From Planctomycetia bacterium (GTDB lineage: Bacteria > Planctomycetota > Phycisphaerae > UBA1845 > UTPLA1): 64,000 nt of DNA. Each line of letters opens with the position of its first letter. The first letter of the stretch is position 1. The stretch spans positions 2,650,470 to 2,714,469 of the forward strand of contig CP054187.1 in NCBI GenBank assembly GCA_015200345.1. The letters run 5' to 3'. Below the pieces are notes generated by a model, which did no database searches, was not told the origin of the DNA, and was given only the letters and a program-made list of their open reading frames with translations. A program made the position numbers and the translations under genes. Of the stretch, positions 53,683 through 62,649 are shown one piece after another.

Positions 53683-54216
53683 TCAGCGTGCCGCGGTCTT
53701 TTTCGGCTTGCCTTCGAGTTGTTTCAGAGCGCGACGATTGGCGATCTTGTCCGCCTCGGACATGTTGTCAATGATGAGTTTCCCGTTGAGGTGGTCCATC
53801 TCGTGCTGCCAGCAACGGGCGGCAAGCTCCGCTCCGGCAAGCTCGAACGCTTTGCCGGTCAGGTCCCACGCGCGAAGCCGGCAGGTCGCCGCACGGTGCA
53901 TCTGAACCGTCACCTCCGGAAGCGACAGGCAGCCCTCCTCGCCCGCCACGTCGCCAGCCAGCTCCGTCAGTTCCGGATTGACGCAAACGCAGTCATCACC
54001 CGGCTCGCCGGTCACGTTGAAGACAAACATCCGCAAGCTCAATCCCACCTGCGGCGCGGCCAGCCCGATGCCCTTGTGTTGGCGCATCAGGTCCAGCATG
54101 CGTGCGGCGATTTTTTCCAGGGTGCCGTCAAACTGCTCCACCCGCGCGGCCGTCCGGCGCAGAACCGGGTTCGGATAAAGTACCAAGTCAAGCCGGGATG
54201 GATCGATTTCCTTCAA
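53683..54216 (-). CDS. def: Peptide deformylase
   Basis: A 177-residue metalloenzyme that removes the formyl group from new proteins. All three motifs are present: GIGLAAPQVG, EGCLSLPE (Cys metal ligand) and HEMDHLNG (two His ligands and Glu). The best start is a TTG at 54216 giving LKEIDPSRLDLVLYPNP, because AAGGAA stands eight bases upstream and no ATG fits. It heads def-fmt-rsmB. Confidence 0.94.
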   Translation of the reverse strand: MKEIDPSRLDLVLYPNPVLRRTAARVEQFDGTLEKIAARMLDLMRQHKGIGLAAPQVGLSLRMFVFNVTGEPGDDCVCVNPELTELAGDVAGEEGCLSLPEVTVQMHRAATCRLRAWDLTGKAFELAGAELAARCWQHEMDHLNGKLIIDNMSEADKIANRRALKQLEGKPKKTAAR

Positions 54217-54317
54217 TTCGGGATTCCTTAAGATATTTTACGCCTGATAACCATCTTAGCCCGTCTCGTGGAACCCCCGCAAATCTGCTCGATTGCGAGG
54301 CGCATCCGGTTGACCTG

Positions 54318-54347
54318 CTGACGGCGGTCCGCAAGACTTGATAGAAT
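54318..54347 (+). promoter_or_regulatory. Possible promoter of the TPR-protein gene
   Basis: TAGAAT at 54342-54347 with CTGACG (54318-54323) 18 bases upstream. The -35 is only a partial match. Confidence 0.4.
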
Positions 54348-54404
54348 GAAGCGTTTGACCCTTCGCTGTCGCTGACCTCGGCGTTGCCCCGGAGTGTGCC
54401 GCGC

Positions 54405-55904
54405 ATGACTGCCGATCCACAACCGCCGGCCGGATCATCACCCGATGCGCCGGCGATTGCGCGCTGGGTTACTCCGCCGGAGAATCGGACGAAGGCGCGA
54501 CGGTTCTTCGAACACGCCAAGAAGGCGGCCGAGACACGCAATTATGACTACGCGATCAAACTGTACACCGACGGGCTGGCGCTGTGGCCCGACGCGATGG
54601 ACGACGGACTGAAGCCGCTGCGTGTCGTGGCGACGGCCCGGAAGCTGGACGGCGGCAAACCGGCGGGGTTTCTCGAATCGCGCCGCCGGGCCATCTCGGG
54701 CAAGGACTTCCTCAAGAACCTGAACAGCGCTTTGTATTTGTTCGGTCTCGACCCCACCCACATCGGGCACATGGAACAAATTCTCCACCTGGCGGCGGCG
54801 GCCAGGTGCGATCGCGTCGTGCAGTGGATCGCGCCCGTTCTGGCCGATGCCTATCACAATGCCAGGAAGCAGCCCGAAAGCCACTACGCCAGGTCCTGCG
54901 AGGAGATGAACACGGCGGCCGATCTGGCGATGTCGCTTCAGGAGGACGCGATCGCGATGGATATCCTGAATGCCGCCATCGCCGTGTCGCAAACATGGGC
55001 CGAGCACTACCCCAACTCGACCGACGCGCCGCGCGCCCGCAGCAACGCGACCGGAAAATTGACAATCGTAAAGGGCCGCTTCGATCGTGGCGACAACTTC
55101 ACCGAATCCCTCAAGGATGCCGAGGGCCAGGCCGACATCCGCGATCGCGCCCGGACCGTGCATATTCCCGATCGCGCGCAGGAGCTGATCGCCAAGGCAC
55201 GCAAGGAGTACGAGGCCAATCCGCAGGTCGTCGGCAAACTGACCGCCCTGGTCGATCGCATGATCGCGATCGAGGACCCGGCGTTGGAGAGCGAGGCCAT
55301 CGCCCTCCTGGAGAAGGAATACGCCGCTGCCGGCAACTACGCCTTCAAGGTCAAGGCCGATGAGATTCGCGTGCGCCAGTGGGACCGTCACCGCCGTGAA
55401 CTGGCCAATCGCCTCAAGGCCGATCCGGACAACGCCGTGCTGAAGGAGGAGTTCGCCCGCGCGACCGCCGATCAGCTTCAACGCGAGATCGCCATCCTCG
55501 AAGAACGCGTCGCCCACTATCCGACCGAGATGCGCCTGCGCTTCCAGCTTGCCATGCGCCTGTACCAGGCCGGTCGGATCGACGAGGCCATTCCGTTGTT
55601 TCAAATGGCCCAGGCCGACGGCCGCAGCCGCACCGAAAGCAGGCTCTACATCGGGCGGTGTTTCTTGGACAAGGGCTTTCACGAACAGGCTGTCGGGACG
55701 CTTCAGAAGGCTCTGGAAGAAGCGGATACAACCACCGGTCGACTGGCCCTGGAGCTTAATTACTGGCTGGGCAGGAGCTTGGAGGCGATGGGCGACTTGG
55801 GACAGGCCCGCCAGCGCTATGGTCATTTAATCACGCTCGATTATAATTTCCGCGATGCCCGCCAGCGGCTGGAGCGACTGGTCAGCGGGAATCAACAGCC
55901 GTAA
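54405..55904 (+). CDS. TPR-repeat protein
   Basis: A 499-residue cytoplasmic protein without signal peptide. TPR-like helices occur at the N-terminal third (KARRFFEHAKKAAETRNYDYAIKLYTDGL region in outline) and strongly in the C-terminal part (LRFQLAMRLYQAGRIDEAIPLFQMAQ; LYIGRCFLDKGFHEQAVGTLQKALEEA; LNYWLGRSLEAMGDLGQARQRYGHL, each quoted here in separate short units). A charged coiled-coil-like stretch is at 280-350. The architecture suggests a scaffold; partners are unknown. It is followed closely by rpsT, so both may share a transcript. Confidence 0.78.
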   Translation: MTADPQPPAGSSPDAPAIARWVTPPENRTKARRFFEHAKKAAETRNYDYAIKLYTDGLALWPDAMDDGLKPLRVVATARKLDGGKPAGFLESRRRAISGKDFLKNLNSALYLFGLDPTHIGHMEQILHLAAAARCDRVVQWIAPVLADAYHNARKQPESHYARSCEEMNTAADLAMSLQEDAIAMDILNAAIAVSQTWAEHYPNSTDAPRARSNATGKLTIVKGRFDRGDNFTESLKDAEGQADIRDRARTVHIPDRAQELIAKARKEYEANPQVVGKLTALVDRMIAIEDPALESEAIALLEKEYAAAGNYAFKVKADEIRVRQWDRHRRELANRLKADPDNAVLKEEFARATADQLQREIAILEERVAHYPTEMRLRFQLAMRLYQAGRIDEAIPLFQMAQADGRSRTESRLYIGRCFLDKGFHEQAVGTLQKALEEADTTTGRLALELNYWLGRSLEAMGDLGQARQRYGHLITLDYNFRDARQRLERLVSGNQQP

Positions 55905-55961
55905 CAACATCTTGGAATGACCGTGCCTGGATTGAACCGGGCCGGACAAACGGAGCAGCCA

Positions 55962-56237
55962 GTGGCCAGATCACTTTCGTCGATGAAACGCATGCGGCAA
56001 AACAAGCGCCGCGCCGCCCGGAACGCCGCTCGCAAGAGCGTCATCAAGAATCAGCTTCGCAAAGTGCGCGATGCGCTGGGAAAGAAGGACGTCTCGGTGG
56101 CCGATTCGCTCTTCCGCGAAACCGTCAAGGTGCTGGATCGCAGCGCCAACCGCGGCGCGATCCACCCCAACACCGCTGCCCGCCGCAAGAGTCGACTGGC
56201 CAAGCGCCTCAACGCGCTCAAGGGCGGGAAGAAGTAG
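55962..56237 (+). CDS. rpsT: Small ribosomal subunit protein bS20
   Basis: A 91-residue bS20, a bundle of basic helices binding the 5' domain of 16S rRNA. Recognisable parts are KRMRQNKRRAARNAARKSVIK in outline and the GAIHPNTAARRKSRLAKRLN end. I chose the GTG at 55962, preceded by GGAG seven bases upstream, because its product matches the usual length; an ATG at 55917 would add 15 non-family residues. Confidence 0.92.
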   Translation: MARSLSSMKRMRQNKRRAARNAARKSVIKNQLRKVRDALGKKDVSVADSLFRETVKVLDRSANRGAIHPNTAARRKSRLAKRLNALKGGKK

Positions 56238-56258
56238 GGCGGCTGTGAGCCATCAGCC

Positions 56259-56828
56259 GTGAGCGGTTCATTCGTCTCCCGCGGGGGGGAGAAACTTCAT
56301 CACGCGCTCGAAGCGTTCAGCTTTTCACCTGCGGGGAAGGTCTGCGCCGATCTGGGCTGCGCCACCGGCGGATTCACCGATTGTCTGATTCAGCACGGTG
56401 CGGCGAAGGTGTATGCCGTCGATCGCGGATACGGCGTCCTCGCGGCGAAGCTCCGCGGCGACCCGCGCGTCGTCGCGTACGAGCGGACCGACGCCCTGCG
56501 TGTTCACCTCCCCGAACCCGTGGATCTCGTGACCATCGACGCGGGCTGGACGCGGCAGGCGCTCATCCTTCCCGCGGCGATGCGGCTGCTGGCGCCGGGC
56601 GGGAGAATCCTGACACTTGTCAAACCGCAGTATGAAGCCCCGCCGGATCAGTTGCGCGACGGCGTGCTGCCCGACGAATGCATCGAGGCCGCGATCTCGC
56701 CGATTCGGGAGAGTCTGCTCACGCTGAATCTGACGTTGCTCGACGAGACGCCTAGCCCGATCCGCGGACAGGGCGGCAATCAGGAGTGGCTCTGGTTGCT
56801 CGCGCCGAGGCCTCTCACCACTGGTTAG
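56259..56828 (+). CDS. TlyA-like FtsJ-fold rRNA methyltransferase without S4 domain
   Basis: A 189-residue SAM-dependent methyltransferase. FVSRGGEKLHHAL near the start is the linker-catalytic junction of TlyA, the 2'-O-cytidine methyltransferase/hemolysin family. SAM binding is at ADLGCATGGFTDCL and the K-D-K-E-type residues are in RTDAL, TIDAGW and LVKPQYEA. TlyA normally has an N-terminal S4 RNA-binding domain of about 60 residues; here the gene starts (GTG) right at the junction, and the region upstream is occupied by rpsT. RNA specificity may therefore differ. The start codon is uncertain. Confidence 0.82.
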   Translation: MSGSFVSRGGEKLHHALEAFSFSPAGKVCADLGCATGGFTDCLIQHGAAKVYAVDRGYGVLAAKLRGDPRVVAYERTDALRVHLPEPVDLVTIDAGWTRQALILPAAMRLLAPGGRILTLVKPQYEAPPDQLRDGVLPDECIEAAISPIRESLLTLNLTLLDETPSPIRGQGGNQEWLWLLAPRPLTTG

Positions 56829-56874
56829 GGACGATTCGCCGCCTGTTGCCTGCCCACGGACCACCGGCTACGGC

Positions 56875-58635
56875 TCACGGCAGAATCGCCGAGAGGTAAG
56901 ACCGGACGTCCAGTCCGTTGGCTTTGCCGTCGAGGTTCATGTCGGCCCAGCACAGATGATGCGGCTGCTGCGGAAAGCCCAGCAGGGCATCCACGAACTC
57001 GGGCAAGGTCAGCGGCACGCAGACGTCGCCCTTGTTGATTTGTTCGTACACGATGCGGAATTTGATCCAATCGGCACAATCAACGTCGCCGTCGAAGTCG
57101 AGGTCGTACGTCGCGCAAGGGTCGGACACCACGATGACGGCGCCGAGGTTCAAGTGAACCCCGCAGTAATAGGGGAATTCCCAGTTCGCATGCGTGTGGA
57201 CATTCAGAAACGCGTCATTGAACAACACGTTGAACACAGTCCCCACGGTTCCCGTCGCCGGCCCGGAGTTGAATGCCCCGTCGGGCGATCCATCCAGCCC
57301 GCTGATCACATTGTGCGTCCCACCCATCCAGGTCCATTGCACCGTGTCGCCCACCTCGACCATCACATTCGGCGGCGAAAACACATCGCCCGGCCCGACC
57401 GCAACAGGGACCAGCATCGGACCGTCATCGTCAAACGAGACGCCCGCTCCGCTGTAGCACGCCGAGAACTGGTAGCAATCCAGTCCGTCGAGCACGCCGT
57501 TGTGGTCGTGATCGCCCGGCAGCACGAGACGAATGGCGCTTTGAAGCACCGTCGTGTTCACGTCGTCCGTCAGCAACAGATCGAGGCCGTCGATGTTGTC
57601 GAGTTCGCCGAGGCCGAAGTCCGTTGCGAAGGCGTAGGGAACAAAGACCCCGGCGCCCGTGGAAGTAAAGAGATCGGCCGGTCCGCGACCGGGCATCGCG
57701 ATGCTCGGCGAATCGCGCGACAACGAGAAGACGACCTGGTCGATCCCCGGGTTGAAAATGCCGTTGCCGTTGTCGAAGACGATGAAATCGTCGATGTCGT
57801 CACCGGTGATGCCGGGCATGAGGCCGAGTTGGGCCGCGCCGACGTAGAGCTGTTCGCCGCCAGGCCCTTCGGGGTTGAAGTCCACGTAGATGTTCGCGCC
57901 GCTGGGCACGCCGCCGGGCAGGGTCAAAAGCGAAGGGCTGTTTCGCGTTGCGGAGAAGAACAGCATCTCGCCGGGAATGCCTGATTCCAGGGCGGCCACC
58001 GGCACGCCTGGGCTGCTCATCCCCTGCAACTCGTCTTGCGGCTGCGGATCGACATCGACAATGGGCGGCTCTTCGGGTTTCAGGTCCAGATCGACGCCGC
58101 CGGTGTCGCCGCCGTTGCGGCCGAGCGTGTTGTTGTCGGGCGTGACGAGCAGAAAGGGCGTCGGACCGTTCCGCGTGAAGCCCGAAGTGCTCATGTACAC
58201 GTCGCCGGCCGCCTGATGGCGCAGCGCCTGGTGTTGCACGTTGAAGGGCTTGCCGGCCGTGACAAGATCGGGGTCGGCCGACGCGGCGCCGATGCTGGCC
58301 CGGTCGACGCTGAACAAAATGACAAAAGTATGTGATGGCAACACGCTCCCGCGGTTGTAGCTGAACCCGTCGAGGTCGTCGGCCGGATGGTTCAATCCCA
58401 GCGCCAGTCCGGGATGACGCACCGTCGGCCCGGGCTTCTGGAGAATGGCCGAGGCGGTGATGGGGCCGCCGATCGTCGGCGAGGCCGCGTCAAGGGTGAA
58501 GAGCGGCGCGCGAATCGGTACGTCGGCGGGTGGTTGCGCGCGCGCAATCGTTATGAGTGCGTGTGCCACGACCAGCGCCGTGCCCGCAAGGAACCCGGCG
58601 CGCACATAGCGCTTATGAATCCCGCTGGACAACAT
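56875..58635 (-). CDS. Secreted cupredoxin-domain protein with dockerin-like repeats
   Basis: A 586-residue exported protein; a signal peptide spans about residues 10-33 (ending ARAQ). Residues 40-370 look like a beta-rich region with no family I recognise. A calcium-loop unit DHDHNGVLDGLDC is near 373, a plastocyanin/azurin-like cupredoxin domain runs from about 400 to 500 (VEVGDTVQW, GTHNVIS, then YYCGVHLNLGA), and two more DxDxDG loops follow (DLDFDGDVDCAD near 510 and DMNLDGKANGLD near 570). Copper ligands His, Cys and His are in place, but the usual axial Met after the last His is Ala. It may be a type 1-like copper protein held in an extracellular assembly. Confidence 0.82.
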   Translation of the reverse strand: MLSSGIHKRYVRAGFLAGTALVVAHALITIARAQPPADVPIRAPLFTLDAASPTIGGPITASAILQKPGPTVRHPGLALGLNHPADDLDGFSYNRGSVLPSHTFVILFSVDRASIGAASADPDLVTAGKPFNVQHQALRHQAAGDVYMSTSGFTRNGPTPFLLVTPDNNTLGRNGGDTGGVDLDLKPEEPPIVDVDPQPQDELQGMSSPGVPVAALESGIPGEMLFFSATRNSPSLLTLPGGVPSGANIYVDFNPEGPGGEQLYVGAAQLGLMPGITGDDIDDFIVFDNGNGIFNPGIDQVVFSLSRDSPSIAMPGRGPADLFTSTGAGVFVPYAFATDFGLGELDNIDGLDLLLTDDVNTTVLQSAIRLVLPGDHDHNGVLDGLDCYQFSACYSGAGVSFDDDGPMLVPVAVGPGDVFSPPNVMVEVGDTVQWTWMGGTHNVISGLDGSPDGAFNSGPATGTVGTVFNVLFNDAFLNVHTHANWEFPYYCGVHLNLGAVIVVSDPCATYDLDFDGDVDCADWIKFRIVYEQINKGDVCVPLTLPEFVDALLGFPQQPHHLCWADMNLDGKANGLDVRSYLSAILP

Positions 58636-58772
58636 GACTCCTCCTCCATAGCTGGCAGCCGAATTGCGGGATCAGTTGAATCAGCGGACGGGGGTCAATG
58701 CGGAGAATCGCCCCACCCGGCAATCGGATGCTCCAGTATATCCGATGGACCTCGGAAGACGACGGATTACGA

Positions 58773-58796
58773 GCGGCTTTGGCTACCGAAAGCCGC
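58773..58796 (-). other. Hairpin between the kinase and the cupredoxin gene
   Basis: GCGGCTTT (58773-58780) and AAAGCCGC (58789-58796) form a perfect 8-bp stem with an eight-base loop, 34 bases after the kinase stop. No T-run follows on the minus strand, so it is either a weak terminator or a processing/stability hairpin between the two co-directional genes. Confidence 0.4.
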
Positions 58797-58829
58797 CAAA
58801 ATCGTCTTTCCGGGGCTAGGGAAGGCGGT

Positions 58830-61637
58830 TCAGGGCCGCCTGGGCCAGGTTGGATCGCGCTGCATTCGCCCCAGAATGACCCGTGCCGCATAGCAGTAAT
58901 CCTCGTAGTCATAGGTCTGTTCACAGGCGTCCAGCAGCGTGACTGCCGTGTCTCGTCGGCCGTCGGCGAGTTGGCGAAGCCCGTCGAAGAAGTAAGCGGC
59001 GGACCAGAGCAACTTGTTGCGCCGCAACGAATCGTCCGCGACCGCGCGCAGCGCCGACAGCGTTTGCCGACCACTGCACACCTCTCGAATCTTTCGCTCC
59101 CAGTCCGTTGGGGCCGACTCACCGGAAGCTGCGAGCGGTTCGGCATCGGCCGGAAGGCGCGCGATCAGTTGGTCCGCCTCGTCGCGTCGCCCAAGCAGGT
59201 GCAGGATGGCGGCCGCGGAGAACGCCGCGCGCGCATTGCGCGGCTCGGCGTCGGCCACGGCGAGCACCAGTCGCTTCGCCTCCTCGGGTTGATCCAAATC
59301 GAGGTGAATCAGCGCCGGGAAGAGGCCGGCGAACCAGACGCGGCGTGCGTCGCCTTGTCCGCCGGCGCCGGGCGCGGTGAAAGGCTGCAAGGCGCGCAGA
59401 TCGGACAGCGCTTCGTCGTATCGTCCCAGCCAGTAATACAAACGCCAGCGGTAGTCGCACACCTCGGCCTGGTCGTCGGGCGACTGGCAGAGCGGCTCGC
59501 CGCGGTTGCGCGCGTCGATCGCGCGGTTCAGATCACCGACCGCCTCCCAGTATTCGCCCTCGCAGGCATAGCCGCGTGGGCTGGTCGGCTCGCGCCGCTG
59601 GGCCTCGCGCGCCCAATGCAGCGCCCACTCGAAATGCTCATCGCGGCGCTTGGAATCCGTTCGCGTGCGATCGTAGATCTCCGCCGACAGGCGATACGTG
59701 ATCGAGAGTAAATAGCACGGATAGGCCTGGGTCGATTGCAGCTCGCATGCGTTGAGCAGCACGCGCTCCTGCTCATCGAACGTATCATGCCGACGCTGAT
59801 GGTACATCTTCGTGTTCAGCGCCCGGCCCAGGTGCAGCATCGCCTGGGCATAGTTGTTGCGCTTCTCCCGCGCCAGGCGAAAATCCTTGATGGCCTCCTC
59901 GGGACGATGCCGCAGCAGCGCCTGCCCGCGGAAGAAATGCTCCTCGGCCGAGCGCGCCCCGCCGATGGCATCGCCCTGCTGGAGCCACGTCAGGGCCTGA
60001 CCGTCGAGCCGACCCGTCCGCTGCCGCTCGGCCCAAGCCAGCAGGTACCGCACCCGGCGCTGGTCGGCGCCGTGAAGCGAGGCGTCCAGTGCTCGCTGAA
60101 GCGTCTGCACCGCACGATGGGGCTCGAGCCGCAGATCCGCCAGCCCCGACGCCTCCAGGAAGGCCGCACGGGCCTTGCCGGTCGGGTCGGGCCAGATCGA
60201 CGCGGCCTGCGACAGCAATTCGCGAGCATCGTCCGGCTCGCGATAGTCGTCATAAGCCAACATACCGTAGGCCCGCGCGATCAGCTCGGTGGCCCGATCT
60301 TGCCGGGTGCGAATCGACTGCGAGCGCCACACGACGGCCCCGCTGACAAGCAGCGCGCACAATACGCAGATCGTCGTCATCGCCGGATGCCGCCGGATGA
60401 ACTTCCAGCTCTTTTCCAGCAGGCCGACGCGCCGCGCATGAATGGGGCGATTCTCCACAAAACGGCGCAGGTCAGCGGCCAGCGCGCCGGCGCTCGGGTA
60501 GCGCCGGGCCGGGTCTTTCTCGAGCGCGCGCAGGCAGATGGTCTCCAAGTCCATCGGGATGGATGGATTGATTTTTCGCGGCGGCTTCGGCTCGCGCGTG
60601 CAGATCCGTGCGACGAGCTGTTCGCGCGTCGCGCCGTCGAACGGTCGTTCAAGGGTAAGCAGTTCGTACAGCGTGACACCCAGTGAGAAAACATCCGTTC
60701 GATGATCGACCGTGCGGCGCGCGAATCCTACCTGCTCCGGTGACATGTAGGCCGGCGTGCCGATCATCTCGCCCGTGAGCGTCATGCCGGGTTCATCGAG
60801 CAGCCGCGCCAGGCCGAAATCGGTGATGTGCAATTGCCCGTCCGAGCCGAGCAGGAGATTCTGCGGTTTGATGTCGCGGTGCAGCACGCCCGAGGTGTGC
60901 GCGTGCTCCAATCCCTCGGCCGCGCCGCAAATGAGCATGGCCACGTCGCGGAAGCGCGATCCGTCAAGCGAAACGAGCAGGGCCGTGCTGGCCGCGTGCA
61001 AATCGTCGAGGGGCGGTTCGTGCGTCGGCGGTGACCGCGTGGGATGGGCATGGCCCGCCTTGAATGGTTCATCGCGGGTTGCGGACCCGGCGCGGCGTCG
61101 GCGGATCACGCGATCGAGACTCTCGCCGTCAATCAACTCCATCGCGTAAAAAAAGTGCCCGTCCTGCTGACCCTGCGCGTAGACCGGCACAATGTTGGTG
61201 TGATGCAGCCGGGCGGCTGCCTGGGCCTCGCGCACGAAGCGCGATACGGCCTTGTCGTCCGCGCCGGCCAGCGCGGGCAGCACCTTCAGCGCGACGATGC
61301 GATTGAGCGAAAGTTGTCGCGCGCGATAGACCACGCCCATCCCGCCGCGGCCGATCTCACTGACGATTTCAAAATCTCCCAGGCGACTGCCCGGTTGCCA
61401 CGTCGTCGGGGTCGTGGTGCTCCGCGACCGTCCGGCGCTCCGCGCGTCATCCAATCGCTGCCGGCCTTGTTGATCGCGCGCTTCACTTAGCGCGCCCAGC
61501 AGGTGGCGCGTATCGCGCAGCGCGGTGCGGCACCGCGCGCATTGCGACAGATGAACCTCCAGCGCGGCGCGCTGCGAGGCGTCCAGCGTCTCCTCGACGT
61601 AATCGAGCAGCAGCCCGTCGGCTTCTTCGCAGTTCAT
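58830..61637 (-). CDS. Zinc-finger Ser/Thr protein kinase with TPR domain
   Basis: A 935-residue membrane kinase. The N-terminus carries an anti-sigma-like zinc motif: C3, H29, C33, C36 (HLSQCARC). The Hanks-type kinase domain spans about 90-400: G loop IGRGGMGVVY, VALKVL lysine, HRDIKPQN, DFG and the TPAYMSPEQ segment; a 50-residue polar insert lies before the HRD motif. A transmembrane helix near 420 (MTTICVLCALLVSGAVVW) leads to a C-terminal region of TPR-like helices outside. The ATG overlaps the stop of the ECF sigma gene by four bases (ATGA), so the two proteins are made together and the zinc domain probably binds that sigma factor. Confidence 0.92.
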   Translation of the reverse strand: MNCEEADGLLLDYVEETLDASQRAALEVHLSQCARCRTALRDTRHLLGALSEARDQQGRQRLDDARSAGRSRSTTTPTTWQPGSRLGDFEIVSEIGRGGMGVVYRARQLSLNRIVALKVLPALAGADDKAVSRFVREAQAAARLHHTNIVPVYAQGQQDGHFFYAMELIDGESLDRVIRRRRAGSATRDEPFKAGHAHPTRSPPTHEPPLDDLHAASTALLVSLDGSRFRDVAMLICGAAEGLEHAHTSGVLHRDIKPQNLLLGSDGQLHITDFGLARLLDEPGMTLTGEMIGTPAYMSPEQVGFARRTVDHRTDVFSLGVTLYELLTLERPFDGATREQLVARICTREPKPPRKINPSIPMDLETICLRALEKDPARRYPSAGALAADLRRFVENRPIHARRVGLLEKSWKFIRRHPAMTTICVLCALLVSGAVVWRSQSIRTRQDRATELIARAYGMLAYDDYREPDDARELLSQAASIWPDPTGKARAAFLEASGLADLRLEPHRAVQTLQRALDASLHGADQRRVRYLLAWAERQRTGRLDGQALTWLQQGDAIGGARSAEEHFFRGQALLRHRPEEAIKDFRLAREKRNNYAQAMLHLGRALNTKMYHQRRHDTFDEQERVLLNACELQSTQAYPCYLLSITYRLSAEIYDRTRTDSKRRDEHFEWALHWAREAQRREPTSPRGYACEGEYWEAVGDLNRAIDARNRGEPLCQSPDDQAEVCDYRWRLYYWLGRYDEALSDLRALQPFTAPGAGGQGDARRVWFAGLFPALIHLDLDQPEEAKRLVLAVADAEPRNARAAFSAAAILHLLGRRDEADQLIARLPADAEPLAASGESAPTDWERKIREVCSGRQTLSALRAVADDSLRRNKLLWSAAYFFDGLRQLADGRRDTAVTLLDACEQTYDYEDYCYAARVILGRMQRDPTWPRRP

Positions 61638-62212
61638 AACGACGAATCGTCAAACGATTTGAGATGCTCGCGCAGCTCGCGCGTCGCCTTCGACAATCGG
61701 GCCTTCACCCCCGCCAGCGACAGGCCCACCGCTTCGGCCACTTCTTCCCGTGACAAACCCTGAAAAAAGTAGAGGATCACCACTTCGCGCAGCGGCTCAT
61801 CCATCGACTCGATCGTCATCTGCACGCGCTGGGCGCGGTCGGCCTTCATCGCCTGGCCCGCCGGCGTCGACTTCTTGTCCAGCGGAATCGCTCCGCGCTC
61901 GAACAGGTGCCGGCTCGTCGCCAGGGCCGACAGCCGCATCTTCGGATGCATCCGCCGAATCTCGTCGATCGACCGGTTGCGCGCGACCTGATAAAGCCAC
62001 CCGCGCAGGCTGCCGCTGGGGCGCGTCTGCTTCGACATGCGGCAGCACTTGAGCAGCACGTCCTGCACGATGTCCTCGGCCAGCGCCGCGTCGTACACCA
62101 TGCGCTGGCAGAACAGGCGCAGCTCGGTGCCGTAGCGGTGGCTGATTTCCTCCACCGCGGCGTCATTGCCCGCCTGCAACTGGGCCATCAGTTCCGAATC
62201 GGTCAGGGGCAT
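61634..62212 (-). CDS. ECF-type RNA polymerase sigma factor
   Basis: A 192-residue sigma-70 family factor. Region 2 is seen at RYGTELRLFCQRMVYDAALAEDIVQDVLLK (in outline), with WLYQVARNRSIDEIRR for -10 recognition, and region 4 at EPLREVVILYFFQGLSREEVAEAVG followed by SLAGVKARLSKA. I used ATG 62212 (MPLTDSELMAQL); a GTG at 62263 would add 17 residues. Its stop overlaps the start of the zinc-finger kinase, its likely regulator. Confidence 0.92.
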   Translation of the reverse strand: MPLTDSELMAQLQAGNDAAVEEISHRYGTELRLFCQRMVYDAALAEDIVQDVLLKCCRMSKQTRPSGSLRGWLYQVARNRSIDEIRRMHPKMRLSALATSRHLFERGAIPLDKKSTPAGQAMKADRAQRVQMTIESMDEPLREVVILYFFQGLSREEVAEAVGLSLAGVKARLSKATRELREHLKSFDDSSL

Positions 62213-62649
62213 GCCTTGCCACCGTGCGGCTTCGCGCGCTGAACGTTGCTTGGATTTAATCACCAGCCGTTTGCGATGCTGCTGCGTCTACCCTTGAGAC
62301 CGCAGCACGCTTCAACTTCTCTTCCCACCCTCCAGGGCAGACGCTGACCCTCGTCTGCCGATCAGGCTCGGCTGTCTCGCGTGTGCGCCTTGTGCGGACG
62401 CGAGCCGCCGGGCCTGATGTTTCTCGGAAAAGCCGATGCAGTCGAATGGTTCGCCGCCCCGCACACAATTGGGCGTCGATGCACAGCGTGGCAGAACATT
62501 CTACACCGCCCACTCGCGCGGGGGTAGGGGTATGTCAGGCATCAATTGGGAATGGATTGCGAGGGTTGGAGCGGTTCGCCACGGGGCGCAGCAATGATTC
62601 GCATCGATGACGCCGCTGGGGATCATATGCCTCGGCGCGTGGCTTCCCG
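62213..62649. other. Intergenic region upstream of the sigma factor gene
   Basis: About 437 bases between the sigma gene and the end of the response regulator gene. No gene is supported; the promoter of the sigma-kinase operon should lie here, but I cannot identify an ECF-type autoregulated site. Confidence 0.4.
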
